Positions 44,609-55,407 of a DNA stretch of 64,000 nucleotides are shown here, in pieces. The stretch comes from Amycolatopsis nalaikhensis (lineage in GTDB: Bacteria > Actinomycetota > Actinomycetes > Mycobacteriales > Pseudonocardiaceae). The position numbers were made by a program, and so were the translations under genes. The DNA is taken from positions 6,517,501 through 6,581,500 of the forward strand of contig NZ_CP127173.1 of the NCBI RefSeq assembly GCF_030264295.1, in the 5' to 3' direction. How positions within the stretch are numbered: the stretch's first letter is position 1; each line of letters begins with the position of its first letter. The notes below the pieces were generated by a model, which saw only the letters and a program-made list of their open reading frames with translations, made no database searches and had not been told where the DNA came from.

Positions 44609-45514
44609 TCAGTCCGGCCGGTGGCCGGTCAGTGCGACGAAGGCGTCGTCGAGGCCGGCCTGCTCGACGCGCAGGTCGCCGGCGACCACGCCGTGGCGGG
44701 CGAGCAGCGACGTCACCGCGTGCAGCACGTTGCCGCGGCCGCTGACGACGAGCTGCCCGCCCCGCCGCTCGGCCCGGCGGACCTCGGGCAGGGCTTCGAG
44801 CACGCCGGGGTCGAGCGGCGCCGACGGCCGGAACCGCACGACCTGCTCGTCGGTGACCCTGGCGACCAGCCCCGACGGCGTGTCGACGGCCACGACGCGC
44901 CCGGCGTCGATCACCGCGATCCGGTCGCAGAGCCGTTCGGCTTCGGCCATGAAGTGCGTGACCAGCAGGATCGTCACGCCCTGGGCGCGCACGGCCTCGA
45001 TCAGGTCCCACGTGTCGCGTCGGGCCTGCGGGTCGAGGCCGGTGGTGAGCTCGTCGAGCACGGCGACCTCGGGGCTGCCGACCAGCGCGAGCGCGATCGA
45101 CAGCCGCTGCTGCTGCCCGCCGGAGAGCTTCTTGTACGCGGTGTTCCGGTGTTCGGTCAGCCCGAGCGTCTCGAGCAGCCGCCCGGTGTCTGCGGGTTTC
45201 CGGTAGAACGCGGCGTAGAGGTCCAGCAGCTCGCCGACGCGCAGCTTGTCCTGCAGCCGGCCTTCCTGCAGCTGGACGCCGACGCGCTGGCGCAGCTCGG
45301 CCCGGTCGTGGCGCGGGTCGAGGCCCAGCACGGAAAGCCTTCCCCCATCAGGGTTCCGGAGTCCCTCCAGGCATTCGACGGTCGTGGTCTTGCCCGCGCC
45401 GTTGGGCCCGAGGATGCCGAAGATCTCCCCGCGTTCGACGGTGAACGAAACGTCGTCGACCGCCACCTTCTCCCCGTACCGCTTGTGGAGGTGCTCGACC
45501 TCGATGACCGGCAT
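44609..45514 (-). CDS. ABC-2 exporter ATP-binding protein
   Basis: A 301-residue ATPase of the DrrA/CcmA type: Walker A GPNGAGKTTT, signature KLSGGQQQRLSIALALVG, Walker B VAVLDELTTGLDP and LLVTHFMAEAE. The Glu of Walker B sits in DELTTGLD, where Leu replaces the usual Pro, as in many bacterial exporters. The C-terminal ~80 residues are the DUF4162-like extension. It is the first gene of the six-gene operon; GGGGGACGG precedes its ATG. Confidence 0.94.
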   Translation of the reverse strand: MPVIEVEHLHKRYGEKVAVDDVSFTVERGEIFGILGPNGAGKTTTVECLEGLRNPDGGRLSVLGLDPRHDRAELRQRVGVQLQEGRLQDKLRVGELLDLYAAFYRKPADTGRLLETLGLTEHRNTAYKKLSGGQQQRLSIALALVGSPEVAVLDELTTGLDPQARRDTWDLIEAVRAQGVTILLVTHFMAEAERLCDRIAVIDAGRVVAVDTPSGLVARVTDEQVVRFRPSAPLDPGVLEALPEVRRAERRGGQLVVSGRGNVLHAVTSLLARHGVVAGDLRVEQAGLDDAFVALTGHRPD

Positions 45515-45554
45515 TTCGCCGTCCCCCTATGTCCGATCCGTTTCCGACGCATCG

Positions 45555-45583
45555 AGAATCCCGCGTCGCCGGGGGTCGGCGAA
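45555..45583 (-). promoter_or_regulatory. Candidate promoter of the exporter/glycosyltransferase operon
   Basis: On the minus strand, TTCGCC (45578-45583) and GATTCT (45555-45560) are 17 nt apart, upstream of the ATPase gene. An inverted repeat TCCTCCGG/CCGGAGGA (45608-45615 and 45638-45645) lies just upstream and may bind the regulator. Confidence 0.4.
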
Positions 45584-45654
45584 TCGTCAGGACGGTCCGG
45601 ACTCCGATCCTCCGGCGGACGACCCCGCATCCACCGTCCGGAGGATGCCGGGCA

Positions 45655-48402
45655 TCAACCGCGCCGGGCGGCCCACGCCGCGATCCCGGTGCGGTTGGCC
45701 AGCCCGAGCTTGGTGAGGATGTGCTGGACGTGGCTTTCAGCCGTGCGTTCGGAAATGTGCATCAAGGCCGCGATCTGCTTGTTGGTCAGCCCTTCGGCGA
45801 CGTGCGCGGCGACCTCGGTCTCCCGCGGGGTGAGCCCGGCGGGCGCGTCCCCTCGGAGGCCGGCCGCGAGCTCGGTGGCCCGGCGGCGCAGGGGCGCCAT
45901 GCCGAGCCGCTCGGCGGCCGCGATGGCGGTCGCGGCCAGCGCCGCGGCTTCGGCGAGGTCGCCGGGGCGGCGGCGCCGGGCCAGCGCCTTGGCCAGCTCG
46001 AAGCGGGCGAGCGCGGCGAACGGCGGTGCGCCCGCGGTGTCGTTCGCGGCGACGCCGAGCCGGAGTTCGCGAACAGCTTCGTCGAGGTGCCCGCCGGTCG
46101 CGAGGGCGAGGCCGAGGTAGGTACGCACCGAGCCGAAGTTCGTGACGGTGCCCGCGCCGCCGGTGACGAACAGGTCGGCGTGGGGCCGGAGCCGGGCCGC
46201 CATGTCCGCCGCGACGGCCGGTTCGTCCATCAGCGCCGCCAGTTCGGCCCTCGTCGCGAGTGTCGGCAGGAGCGCGGGCTGCGCCAAGGCCTCGCCGTTG
46301 GCGGGGTGGAGGATCCGGCGGGCGCGCTCGATGTCGCCGCGCTGGGCCCAGTAGAGCCCGTACACCGGCCGGACGAACCCCGGTGAGTTCCGGTCGAAGG
46401 CCTCGAACTGCTCGGCGGTGACGAGGTCCTCGCGGCCGGTGAGCCCGTCGATCGTCAGCAGCACGAAGACCGAGACCCCCACCACCGACTCGTGGGCGCG
46501 CCCCTCGACCAGGCCGAGGCAGTCGCGCACGGTCGCGATCGCCGCGTCGAACCGGCCCCGCGTGGCTTCGACCGCGGCGACGCCGCGCAGGTAGTGCCAG
46601 CGGGCGAGGGGCCGCCGCAGCCGGTCGGAAAGGCGGCGCATCGGGCCCAGCAACGCTTCGGCCTCGTCGAGCCTGCCGAGCATCATGAGCGCGTCGAAGC
46701 GCCACAACAGGCCCCAGAGCAGGGTGTCGTCGTCCACTTCGGACCGTCCGAGCGCGGCCATCCGCCCGGCCAGTTCGAGCCGTTCGCGCACCCCGTCCGG
46801 TCCCGACCGGGCCATCTGCCGGGCACGCAGTGCCGAGCGCAGTACCTGCGTGTCACCCAGCCGCTCCGCCATCGCGAGCGCCTCGGCCGACGCGCGGTCG
46901 GGGTCTTCGCCACCGGCGAACCCGGCCTCACCCGCCCGCAGCGCCAGCAGCCGGGCGCGCAGCGGGCTGTCTTCGGCGGGCAGCTGGGCGAGGGCCTCGG
47001 CGGCCAGCCGGTCGCCGCTGAAGTCGCCCCACGGATCGGACAGGCCTTCCATCGCGAGGGCGACTTCGCCGAGCGCCGCCGGGTCACCGGCTTCGCGCGC
47101 GGCTTCGGCCGCCTTGGCGAGGATCGCCTTGGCCGACTGGATGTCGCCGTCGCGGGTCAGCGCGGTGGCGTGGCGGCGGAGCAGGCGTCCGCGGTCGCCG
47201 GGATCCGGCGGCGCGCCGACGTCGAGCGCCCGCCGGTAGAGGTCCGCGGCCTGCTCCCAGGCCAGGCGTTCGAACGACTGGTCACCCGCGCGCTCGGCCC
47301 ACTCGGCCGCCTCGCGGCGATCGCCGACGGGCGCGGAGGCGAGCAGGTGGTGGGCGATCTCGGTGGCCCGCTCGGCCGCGCCGGGCCGTCCCGCCAGCCA
47401 GCCGGCGAGCCGCGCGTGCGCGTCGGCGCGGGCCGCCGTCGGCAGGTCCGCCCGCGCCGCCTCCCGGATGAGGTCGTGGCGAAAGCGCCAGCCGGGCCGG
47501 GACACCACCAGGCCCGCGGCGGCGGCTTCGTCGAGGGCACCCAGGACGACGTCGAGCGCGTGCCCGGTCACCGCGGCCAGCCCGCACGGGTCCGGTTCGC
47601 TGCCGAGCTCGGCGGCGGTGGCGACCAGCTCGCGGGTGCGGGCGGTGAGCCGGGCCAGCCGCGCCCGGACGGTGTCGAGCACGCCGTCCGGCAGGGCGTC
47701 CACGCCGCTGTCGAGCAACCCGGCCAGCTCGCCGACGAAGAACGGGTTGCCGCCGGTCCGGCGGCTGACCACGGCGGCGACCTCCGGCCGCACGGTCTCG
47801 CCGGTGACCAGCTCGAGCTGCCGCCGCACGTCCGCCGTCGGCAGCCCGACGAGGCGCAGGCGCGTCTGTCCCGCTTCGTGGGCCAAGGCGGCGAGCGCCG
47901 AGGTCAGCGCCTCGCGGCCGACGGTTTCGGTGTCCCGGTAGGTCGCCACGAGCAACAGCCGCGACCGGGCCGCGCTCCGGACCGTGTGGACCAGGAGAGC
48001 CAACGACGCCGCGTCGGCCCACTGCAGGTCGTCGAGCGCCACCAGCAGCCCGTCCGGCTCGGCCGCGGCCAGCAGCTGCGCGGCGAAGGCTTCGAACGCC
48101 TCGAACCGGTCGGTCGCCGTGCCGCCCTCGGCGAGCGCGGGCGGCAGCGCCCGGCCCAGGTCCCTGGCGATCTGGCGGAAGATCCAGTACGGCGGGCTGC
48201 CCTCTTCGTCGCTGGCCCGTCCCCAGGCGACCGGAACCCCGAGCGCCTCGGCGCCCGCCGCGGCTTCCTGCACGAGCCGGGTCTTGCCGATGCCCGGCTC
48301 CCCGGCGACCAGGACCAGCCCGCCCCGGCCGGCGCGGGCCTGGTCGAGCCGGGCGGCGAGCAGGCCGGACTCGCGTTCGCGTCCGACCAGCTCACCGCTC
48401 AT
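45655..48402 (-). CDS. Large ATP-binding LuxR-family regulator (LAL type)
   Basis: A 915-residue regulator. The N-terminus is an AAA/STAND ATPase: Walker A VAGEPGIGKTRLVQEAA near residue 33 and Walker B LLVALDDLQWAD near 118. The middle ~500 residues are helical, TPR-like. The C-terminal helix-turn-helix is GLTPRETEVAAHVAEGLTNK then QIAALMHISERTAESHVQHI. LAL regulators activate secondary metabolism or sugar use in actinomycetes. TATTCT 7 nt before the ATG suggests a leaderless transcript separate from the amidohydrolase gene. Confidence 0.93.
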   Translation of the reverse strand: MSGELVGRERESGLLAARLDQARAGRGGLVLVAGEPGIGKTRLVQEAAAGAEALGVPVAWGRASDEEGSPPYWIFRQIARDLGRALPPALAEGGTATDRFEAFEAFAAQLLAAAEPDGLLVALDDLQWADAASLALLVHTVRSAARSRLLLVATYRDTETVGREALTSALAALAHEAGQTRLRLVGLPTADVRRQLELVTGETVRPEVAAVVSRRTGGNPFFVGELAGLLDSGVDALPDGVLDTVRARLARLTARTRELVATAAELGSEPDPCGLAAVTGHALDVVLGALDEAAAAGLVVSRPGWRFRHDLIREAARADLPTAARADAHARLAGWLAGRPGAAERATEIAHHLLASAPVGDRREAAEWAERAGDQSFERLAWEQAADLYRRALDVGAPPDPGDRGRLLRRHATALTRDGDIQSAKAILAKAAEAAREAGDPAALGEVALAMEGLSDPWGDFSGDRLAAEALAQLPAEDSPLRARLLALRAGEAGFAGGEDPDRASAEALAMAERLGDTQVLRSALRARQMARSGPDGVRERLELAGRMAALGRSEVDDDTLLWGLLWRFDALMMLGRLDEAEALLGPMRRLSDRLRRPLARWHYLRGVAAVEATRGRFDAAIATVRDCLGLVEGRAHESVVGVSVFVLLTIDGLTGREDLVTAEQFEAFDRNSPGFVRPVYGLYWAQRGDIERARRILHPANGEALAQPALLPTLATRAELAALMDEPAVAADMAARLRPHADLFVTGGAGTVTNFGSVRTYLGLALATGGHLDEAVRELRLGVAANDTAGAPPFAALARFELAKALARRRRPGDLAEAAALAATAIAAAERLGMAPLRRRATELAAGLRGDAPAGLTPRETEVAAHVAEGLTNKQIAALMHISERTAESHVQHILTKLGLANRTGIAAWAARRG

Positions 48403-48409
48403 GCCGAGC

Positions 48410-48415
48410 AGAATA
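48410..48415 (-). promoter_or_regulatory. -10 element, leaderless start of the LAL regulator
   Basis: TATTCT on the minus strand ends 7 nt before the ATG at 48402. Confidence 0.5.
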
Positions 48416-48432
48416 GGTCCCGGTGCCCCTGC

Positions 48433-49627
48433 TCACGCCACCTTCACGCCCCGCGCGTACACCGAAACCACCCGCCGGAGCACGGCCGGATCGGCCAGCG
48501 GGTCGCCGTCGACCGCGATGACGTCCGCGTCGAAGCCCTGGGCGAGCCGGCCCTTGCGGTGCCCGAGCCCGCACACCCCGGCGGCCACCGACGTGACCGC
48601 CCGCAGCGCCTCGGCCGGGCCGAGCCCGAGGTCCCGCAGCATCGCCGGGGCGGTCGTGAGGACGCCGTGCGGCTTCACCGGGGCGATGCCCGCGTCGGTG
48701 CCCGCCACGAACGGCGCCCCCAGCTCGTGCAGGCGGCGCAGGTTGCCCATCATCGCGGGCAGCCTGCTGACGATCGCCTCGGGCGGGGTGAGGCCCGGAA
48801 CCGGCACCATGCCGAGCGTCGCCCCGACGGTGACCCGCCGCTCGGCGATCGCGGCCATCAGGTCCTCCCGCACGTCGACGCCGTCGGCCGACCAGAACGA
48901 CACGTGCTCCATGCCGTCGACGCCCGCGGCCAGCGCGTCGGCGATCGCCTGCGTGCCGTGCGCATGCGCGGTGACCGGCAGGCCGTGCCGGTGCGCCTCG
49001 TCGACCGCGGCCCGCAGCACCGCGACGTCGAACTGGGCGAAGCTCCTGCAGGGTGCCCGGCGTCATCGTGCCGCCGCTGGCCATGATCTTGACGACGTCG
49101 ACCCCGCGGTCGACGTGCTCGCGCACGGCCCGGCGCACGCCCGCCTCGGTCGGTTCGGCCTCCCCGCCGAGGAAATGGCAGTGCCCGAGCGGGCTGGTGA
49201 CCGGCGGCCCGGCCGCGACGATCGTCGGCAGGCCGGGCCGGTCGCGCAGTTCCAGCGAGAGGTAGCCGCGGTCGCCGAGGTCCCGGACGGTCGTGACACC
49301 GGCCCGCACCTGCGCCCGGCCCGCGTCGGCCATCGCGGCCAGCACTTCGTCGTCCGTACGCGCCTGGAGGTTGCCGACGGCGTCGATGCTCGCGTCGAAG
49401 GCCAGGTGGACGTGGGTGTCGATCAGCCCGGGCAGCAGGGTCGCGGCGCCGAGGTCGACGACGTGCGCGTCCGGTGGCGGGGCCACGCCGGTGTCGACCG
49501 AGCGGATCACCGGCCCGTCGAGCACCACGACGGGATCGGCGACCAGCCGCGAGCCGGCGCCGTCGAACAGCCATGCGGCGCGGATCGCGGTGAGCCGCGT
49601 CCGCTCGGTGACAGTCGGGTTCGTCAT
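48433..49627 (-). CDS. Metal-dependent amidohydrolase/imidazolonepropionase-like (apparent frameshift)
   Basis: An amidohydrolase with metal motif LLPGLIDTHVHLAF near residue 65, VRDLGDRG, VVKIMASGGTM and, in the second half, VTAHAHGTQAI, GMEHVSFWS and FVAGTDAG. The frame from ATG 49627 is lost after TPGTLQ; removing one base near 49043-49046 joins it to SFAQFDVAVLRAAVDEAHRH and the stop at 48433, giving about 397 residues. Every metal ligand is present across the two frames, so a sequencing error is likely. The substrate is unknown; the family includes prolidase-like and imidazolonepropionase-like enzymes. Confidence 0.83.
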
Positions 49628-49684
49628 GCCCGGAACGGTCGCGCGGATCGGCCGCGAGCGCGTCCGGGGATGTACGGACACCGG

Positions 49685-50203
49685 CTACGGATGTCGCCGC
49701 CAGGTCAGCGTGATGTCCTTCGCGGACAGCCACGCGGCGAGGTCGTAACCCTGCGCGGCGAGCCCGTCGACGGCGGCGTAGGTGGTTTCGAGGGCGAAGG
49801 TGGCGTCTTCGGTACTGACGAGCCCGGCGGCGTGGGCTTCGAGCAGCTCGTCGGTGTCGATGACCTTCAGCGAGAGCTTGTCCTTGAGCACGAGGTCGAC
49901 GTAGAGGTCGGTGGCGACCCAGCGGGTGCCTTCGCGGCGGACGCGGACGACGTCGAGGTAGAAGTCCTGGTCGCGTTCGTGGCCGGGGGAGAACCAGAAG
50001 TCGGTGAGCCGCAGGCCGAGCCCGGGCAGCAGCCACGACTCGAGGTAGTGGAACTGGGCGCGCCCCGGCGTCGGGCGGGCGAGGTACAGGCCGAACGGTT
50101 CTTCGCGGTACTCCTCGACCTCGCGGAGGATGCCCTTCGGGTCGATGTTCGCGCGCGCGGCAGGGTCGAAGATCTCGACCTTCGGCGGGTGCAGTGCGGC
50201 CAT
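49685..50203 (-). CDS. DUF402-family protein
   Basis: A 172-residue protein. WVATDLYVDLVLKDKLSLKV then IDTDELLEAHAAGLVS is the signature of DUF402, a fold that includes nucleoside-diphosphate phosphatases in some bacteria. Position before uvrB matches M. tuberculosis Rv1632c. I chose ATG 50203, with AGGA at a proper distance; ATG 50212 has its ribosome-binding site too close. Catalytic activity is not established for this branch. Confidence 0.85.
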   Translation of the reverse strand: MAALHPPKVEIFDPAARANIDPKGILREVEEYREEPFGLYLARPTPGRAQFHYLESWLLPGLGLRLTDFWFSPGHERDQDFYLDVVRVRREGTRWVATDLYVDLVLKDKLSLKVIDTDELLEAHAAGLVSTEDATFALETTYAAVDGLAAQGYDLAAWLSAKDITLTWRRHP

Positions 50204-50291
50204 GGCGCTCATCCTGCCCGGGACACCGCGAAATCCGCACCCGTGCCGCACGTTCGGGCTAAAGTGCGCCGACTGTCCGAGGGGAGCGGGG

Positions 50292-51728
50292 ATGTTCGGG
50301 ATCATCAGGCCGTGCCGGCACCGGCTGTCCGCGGGGTTGCACGCGGACTGGCTGGCGCACTTGTGCGGGCTGTGCCTCACGTTGCGCGACGAGCACGGCC
50401 AGCTTGCGCGGGTCGTCACGAACTACGACGGGCTGATCATTTCGGCGCTGGTGGAGGCGCAGACACCGCGTGCGGACCTGCGCCGTGACGCGGGACCGTG
50501 CCCGTTGCGCGGGATGCGTTCGACGTCGGTGGCCCGAGGCGAGGGAGCCCAGCTCGCGGCGGCGGTGTCGCTGGTACTGGCTTCCGCGAAGGTCGACGAT
50601 CACGTCGCGGACGGCGACGGGGCGTTCGGCCGCCGGCCGGTGGCCGCGGCGGCGCGGCGGGTCGCGTCCCGGTGGGCGGCGCAGGGCGGGCGGACCGGCG
50701 GGCGGGTCGGGTTCGACACGTCCGTGCTCACGGATGCCGTTGCGGGGCAGGCGGAGTTGGAGGGGTCGGTTCGGCTCGGTGACTCGGCTCTGGTGGTGAC
50801 CGAACCGGCGGAACGGGCTACGGCAGCGGCCTTTGCTCGGACCGCGGAGTTGGCTGGGCGGCCCGGGAATGTGGCTCCGTTGGGTGAGGCTGGGCGGTTG
50901 TTCGGGCGGGTCGCGCATCTGCTGGATGCCGTCGAGGATTTTGGTTCCGATGTGGCTGCGGGGGCCTGGAATCCGTTGGTGGCCACCGGGACTTCGTTCG
51001 CCGAGGCGCGGCGGTTGTGTGATGACGCTGTGCTCGGGGTTGAGCTGGCTTTGCGGGAGGTGGAGTTCGCGGAGTCGGGGCTGGTGCATGCGTTGTTGGT
51101 CCATGAGCTGCGGCAGGCCGTGCGGCGAGCCTTCGGCCACGGCCGTCCGTCCCATGGCGGGCTTGCCGGGCAGCAGCCGCCTCCTGGGTGGATCGGGCCT
51201 GGGCCCCGGCCGCAGCAGAATCCGCACCACGTGCCGGGGCCGCAGGGCTTTCCGCCGCCCGGCCAAATGCCGCCCGGCGGCGCGCCCGGGTGGCCGGGGA
51301 ACCCTGGGGGTCCGAGTGGCCCCGGTGGCTGGTCTGGCGGCCCCGGCGGTCGTGGCCCGGCCGGACCTGGAGGTCCCGGTGGCCCGGGCGGTCGCGGTCC
51401 CGGCGGGCCAGGTGGTCCCGGTGGTCCGGGTGGTCCTGGCGGTCCGGGTGGTCCTGGAGGCCCAGGTGGACCAGGTGGTCCCGGCGATTCCGGCGCCCCG
51501 GAACCCCTCAACGGCAAGGGCGGCGGCCTCTGGTACCCGAAAATCGCCGTCCCGCCGAAGAAGCGCAACTTCTTCCTCGGCTGCGCGATCGCGCCGTACA
51601 TGTGCTGCACCTGCCAGTTCTGCTGCCGCGATCCCTATCCTGGGCCGTGGAGCGGGAAACCCCACTCGAGCTGCGGCTGCGACTGTGACTGCTGCGACTG
51701 CTGTTCCTGCTGCGACTGCAGTTGCTGA
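50292..51728 (+). CDS. DUF5685 protein with collagen-like and Cys-rich tail
   Basis: A 478-residue protein in three parts. Residues ~1-295 are the DUF5685-type domain starting MFGIIRPCRHRL with a nearby HLCGLCLTL, so three N-terminal cysteines may bind metal. Residues ~300-400 are Pro/Gly-rich, ending in about sixteen Gly-Pro-Gly-type triplets like a collagen helix. The last ~48 residues hold 17 cysteines, ending CGCDCDCCDCCSCCDCSC. GGGGAGCGGGG precedes the ATG, and TAAAGT near 50260 may be a -10. There is no signal peptide. Function is unknown; metal binding is a reasonable guess. Confidence 0.85.
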   Translation: MFGIIRPCRHRLSAGLHADWLAHLCGLCLTLRDEHGQLARVVTNYDGLIISALVEAQTPRADLRRDAGPCPLRGMRSTSVARGEGAQLAAAVSLVLASAKVDDHVADGDGAFGRRPVAAAARRVASRWAAQGGRTGGRVGFDTSVLTDAVAGQAELEGSVRLGDSALVVTEPAERATAAAFARTAELAGRPGNVAPLGEAGRLFGRVAHLLDAVEDFGSDVAAGAWNPLVATGTSFAEARRLCDDAVLGVELALREVEFAESGLVHALLVHELRQAVRRAFGHGRPSHGGLAGQQPPPGWIGPGPRPQQNPHHVPGPQGFPPPGQMPPGGAPGWPGNPGGPSGPGGWSGGPGGRGPAGPGGPGGPGGRGPGGPGGPGGPGGPGGPGGPGGPGGPGGPGDSGAPEPLNGKGGGLWYPKIAVPPKKRNFFLGCAIAPYMCCTCQFCCRDPYPGPWSGKPHSSCGCDCDCCDCCSCCDCSC

Positions 51729-51739
51729 GGGGAGCGGAC

Positions 51740-52345
51740 ATGACGGACCCGATGGCCGAACTGCACCGGCGCGGCCGGGAGAACTTCGCCGAGCTGGTCG
51801 ACGACGGCGCGAAGCGGCTCGATGCCCTCTTCGCGACCGTCCCGGCGCTGGGTGAGCTGGCCGTCGGCACCGTCTACGGCCACCTCCACGAACGCCCGGC
51901 GCTCGACAGCCGGCTGCGGGAGGCCGCGACGCTCGCCGCGATCGTCGCCGCCGGGATGGTCGGGCCGCCGCTGAGCGTGCACCTCCGCACCGGGCTCGCC
52001 TCCGGCCTGTCGCCCGCCGAGGTCGGCGAAATCGTTGTCCAGGCCGCCGCCTTCGCCGGTTTTCCGCGCGCCGTCTCGGCCGCCGACCAGCTGAACCGCC
52101 TCTTCGAAGGCCACGGGCTGCCGATCCCGCCGCCGCCGTCCGCGCGGGAGGTCGTCCTCGCCCACCTCGCCGAGCACGGGCACGAGGTGCTCGCCGAGTT
52201 CCCGCGCACCGAGGTCCAGGCGGCCGGGCCCGACCGGGTGCTGGTCTCCTGCTTCGCGGACGACGACCCCGCTCCCGGCGCCGTCCTGCACTACTGCGTC
52301 GACGGTGCCGAAGTGACGTCCGTGACGGTGTTCCGACCGCGCTGA
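51740..52345 (+). CDS. Carboxymuconolactone decarboxylase-like protein
   Basis: A 201-residue protein whose first ~125 residues are a CMD/AhpD-like helical domain (DSRLREAATLAAIVAAGMVG then GLSPAEVGEIVVQAAAFAGF). The CxxC of peroxidase-active AhpD members is absent, so it is probably not a peroxidase. The remaining ~70 residues resemble a small SnoaL-like or unknown domain. It starts 12 nt after the Cys-rich gene, with GGGGAGCGG upstream, and is likely cotranscribed. Confidence 0.82.
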   Translation: MTDPMAELHRRGRENFAELVDDGAKRLDALFATVPALGELAVGTVYGHLHERPALDSRLREAATLAAIVAAGMVGPPLSVHLRTGLASGLSPAEVGEIVVQAAAFAGFPRAVSAADQLNRLFEGHGLPIPPPPSAREVVLAHLAEHGHEVLAEFPRTEVQAAGPDRVLVSCFADDDPAPGAVLHYCVDGAEVTSVTVFRPR

Positions 52346-52378
52346 CCAGGCCCGACGGAAATTGTCGGTGGTGGGGCC

Positions 52379-52384
52379 TACTCT
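52379..52384 (+). promoter_or_regulatory. -10 element of leaderless uvrB
   Basis: TACTCT ends 7 nt before the GTG at 52392; no ribosome-binding site is visible. Confidence 0.5.
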
Positions 52385-52391
52385 GGTTGAC

Positions 52392-54548
<2,157 letters not shown>

Positions 54549-54962
54549 GCGGGCCGGTCCGGCGACGTGGCGGCAGGGCGCGGGCCCGGAAGTCGCGGGG
54601 CGGGTGGCCCGGTCGGGCTGCCGCAGCTCGGCGGCTGCCGGTTCGCCCGGCGTGGCCGCGGGCCGCTCGGTTGGGCTGCCCCGGCTCGGCAGCCGTTTCG
54701 CCGGGCATGCCGAGGTGGCCCCGGGTCGCGCGCGAGTCGTGCCGCCCTGCCGCGGCCGCAGCCGCCTGGCCCGCTCGCTCCCCGCGGGCGTGGCCGCGGG
54801 CCGCTCGGGTGGGCTGCCCCGGCTCGGCGGCAACCGTGTCGCCCAGTGGCGCCCGCGTGGCCGCGGGCGGGTGGCCCGGGCTGCCCGCCCCGGCCACAGC
54901 CCCATGGCTCGGCCCCGCCGCGCGGCCGCGAGCCGTGTCGCGTCTCGGCCCTGCGGCGCTTT
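54549..54962. repeat. GC-rich repetitive non-coding region after uvrB
   Basis: 414 nt of low-complexity sequence between the convergent uvrB and glyoxalase genes. Imperfect copies of a unit containing GCGTGGCCGCGGGCCGCTCG occur at about 54649 and 54787, followed by GGGCTGCCCCGGCTCGGC each time. It resembles the repeat region at 36.9 kb in composition but not in sequence. No start signal or family match suggests a gene. Confidence 0.65.
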
Positions 54963-55349
54963 CTATTCCGGCGCCGCGTCTGAGTCCGGCTGGAGCAGGC
55001 CGAAGATGTTCCCCTCGGTGTCCGTGCAATAAGCCAGCCACCCGACGCCCGGGACCGAATTCTTCGGCAGCGTCAACGAACCGCCCGCATCACTCACCGA
55101 CGCCAGCGCCCCGTCCAGATCCGTCACCGCGATCGTGTTCACATACCCACAAACCGGCGTCGAAGCCGCCGGTGCCGGGCCGACGCGGGGGAGCAGGCCG
55201 CCGTCTATTCCGTTGCCTTCGCCCGTCGATATCACCCAGTACGGCTCTTCGCCCCAGCGCTCGAACTTCCAGCCGAACACCGTCGTGTAGAACTTCACCG
55301 CGCGGTCCGGGGCGCCCGCGTGGATCTCGAAGTGGACGGGACGCGGCAT
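54963..55349 (-). CDS. VOC-family (glyoxalase-like) protein
   Basis: A 128-residue single-chain vicinal-oxygen-chelate protein. VHFEIHAGAPDRAVKFYTTV then FGWKFERWG is the first beta-alpha-beta unit, and GWLAYCTDTEGNIFGLLQPD the last; the metal ligands His and Glu are in those segments. Such proteins act as small dioxygenases, epimerases or antibiotic-binding proteins. No neighbour suggests which. Confidence 0.88.
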   Translation of the reverse strand: MPRPVHFEIHAGAPDRAVKFYTTVFGWKFERWGEEPYWVISTGEGNGIDGGLLPRVGPAPAASTPVCGYVNTIAVTDLDGALASVSDAGGSLTLPKNSVPGVGWLAYCTDTEGNIFGLLQPDSDAAPE

Positions 55350-55407
55350 GGCGCCTCCTCGGGCCGGACCGTCGGGTGCCGTGAGAGTACGCCCGGCCCG
55401 ACGAAAC

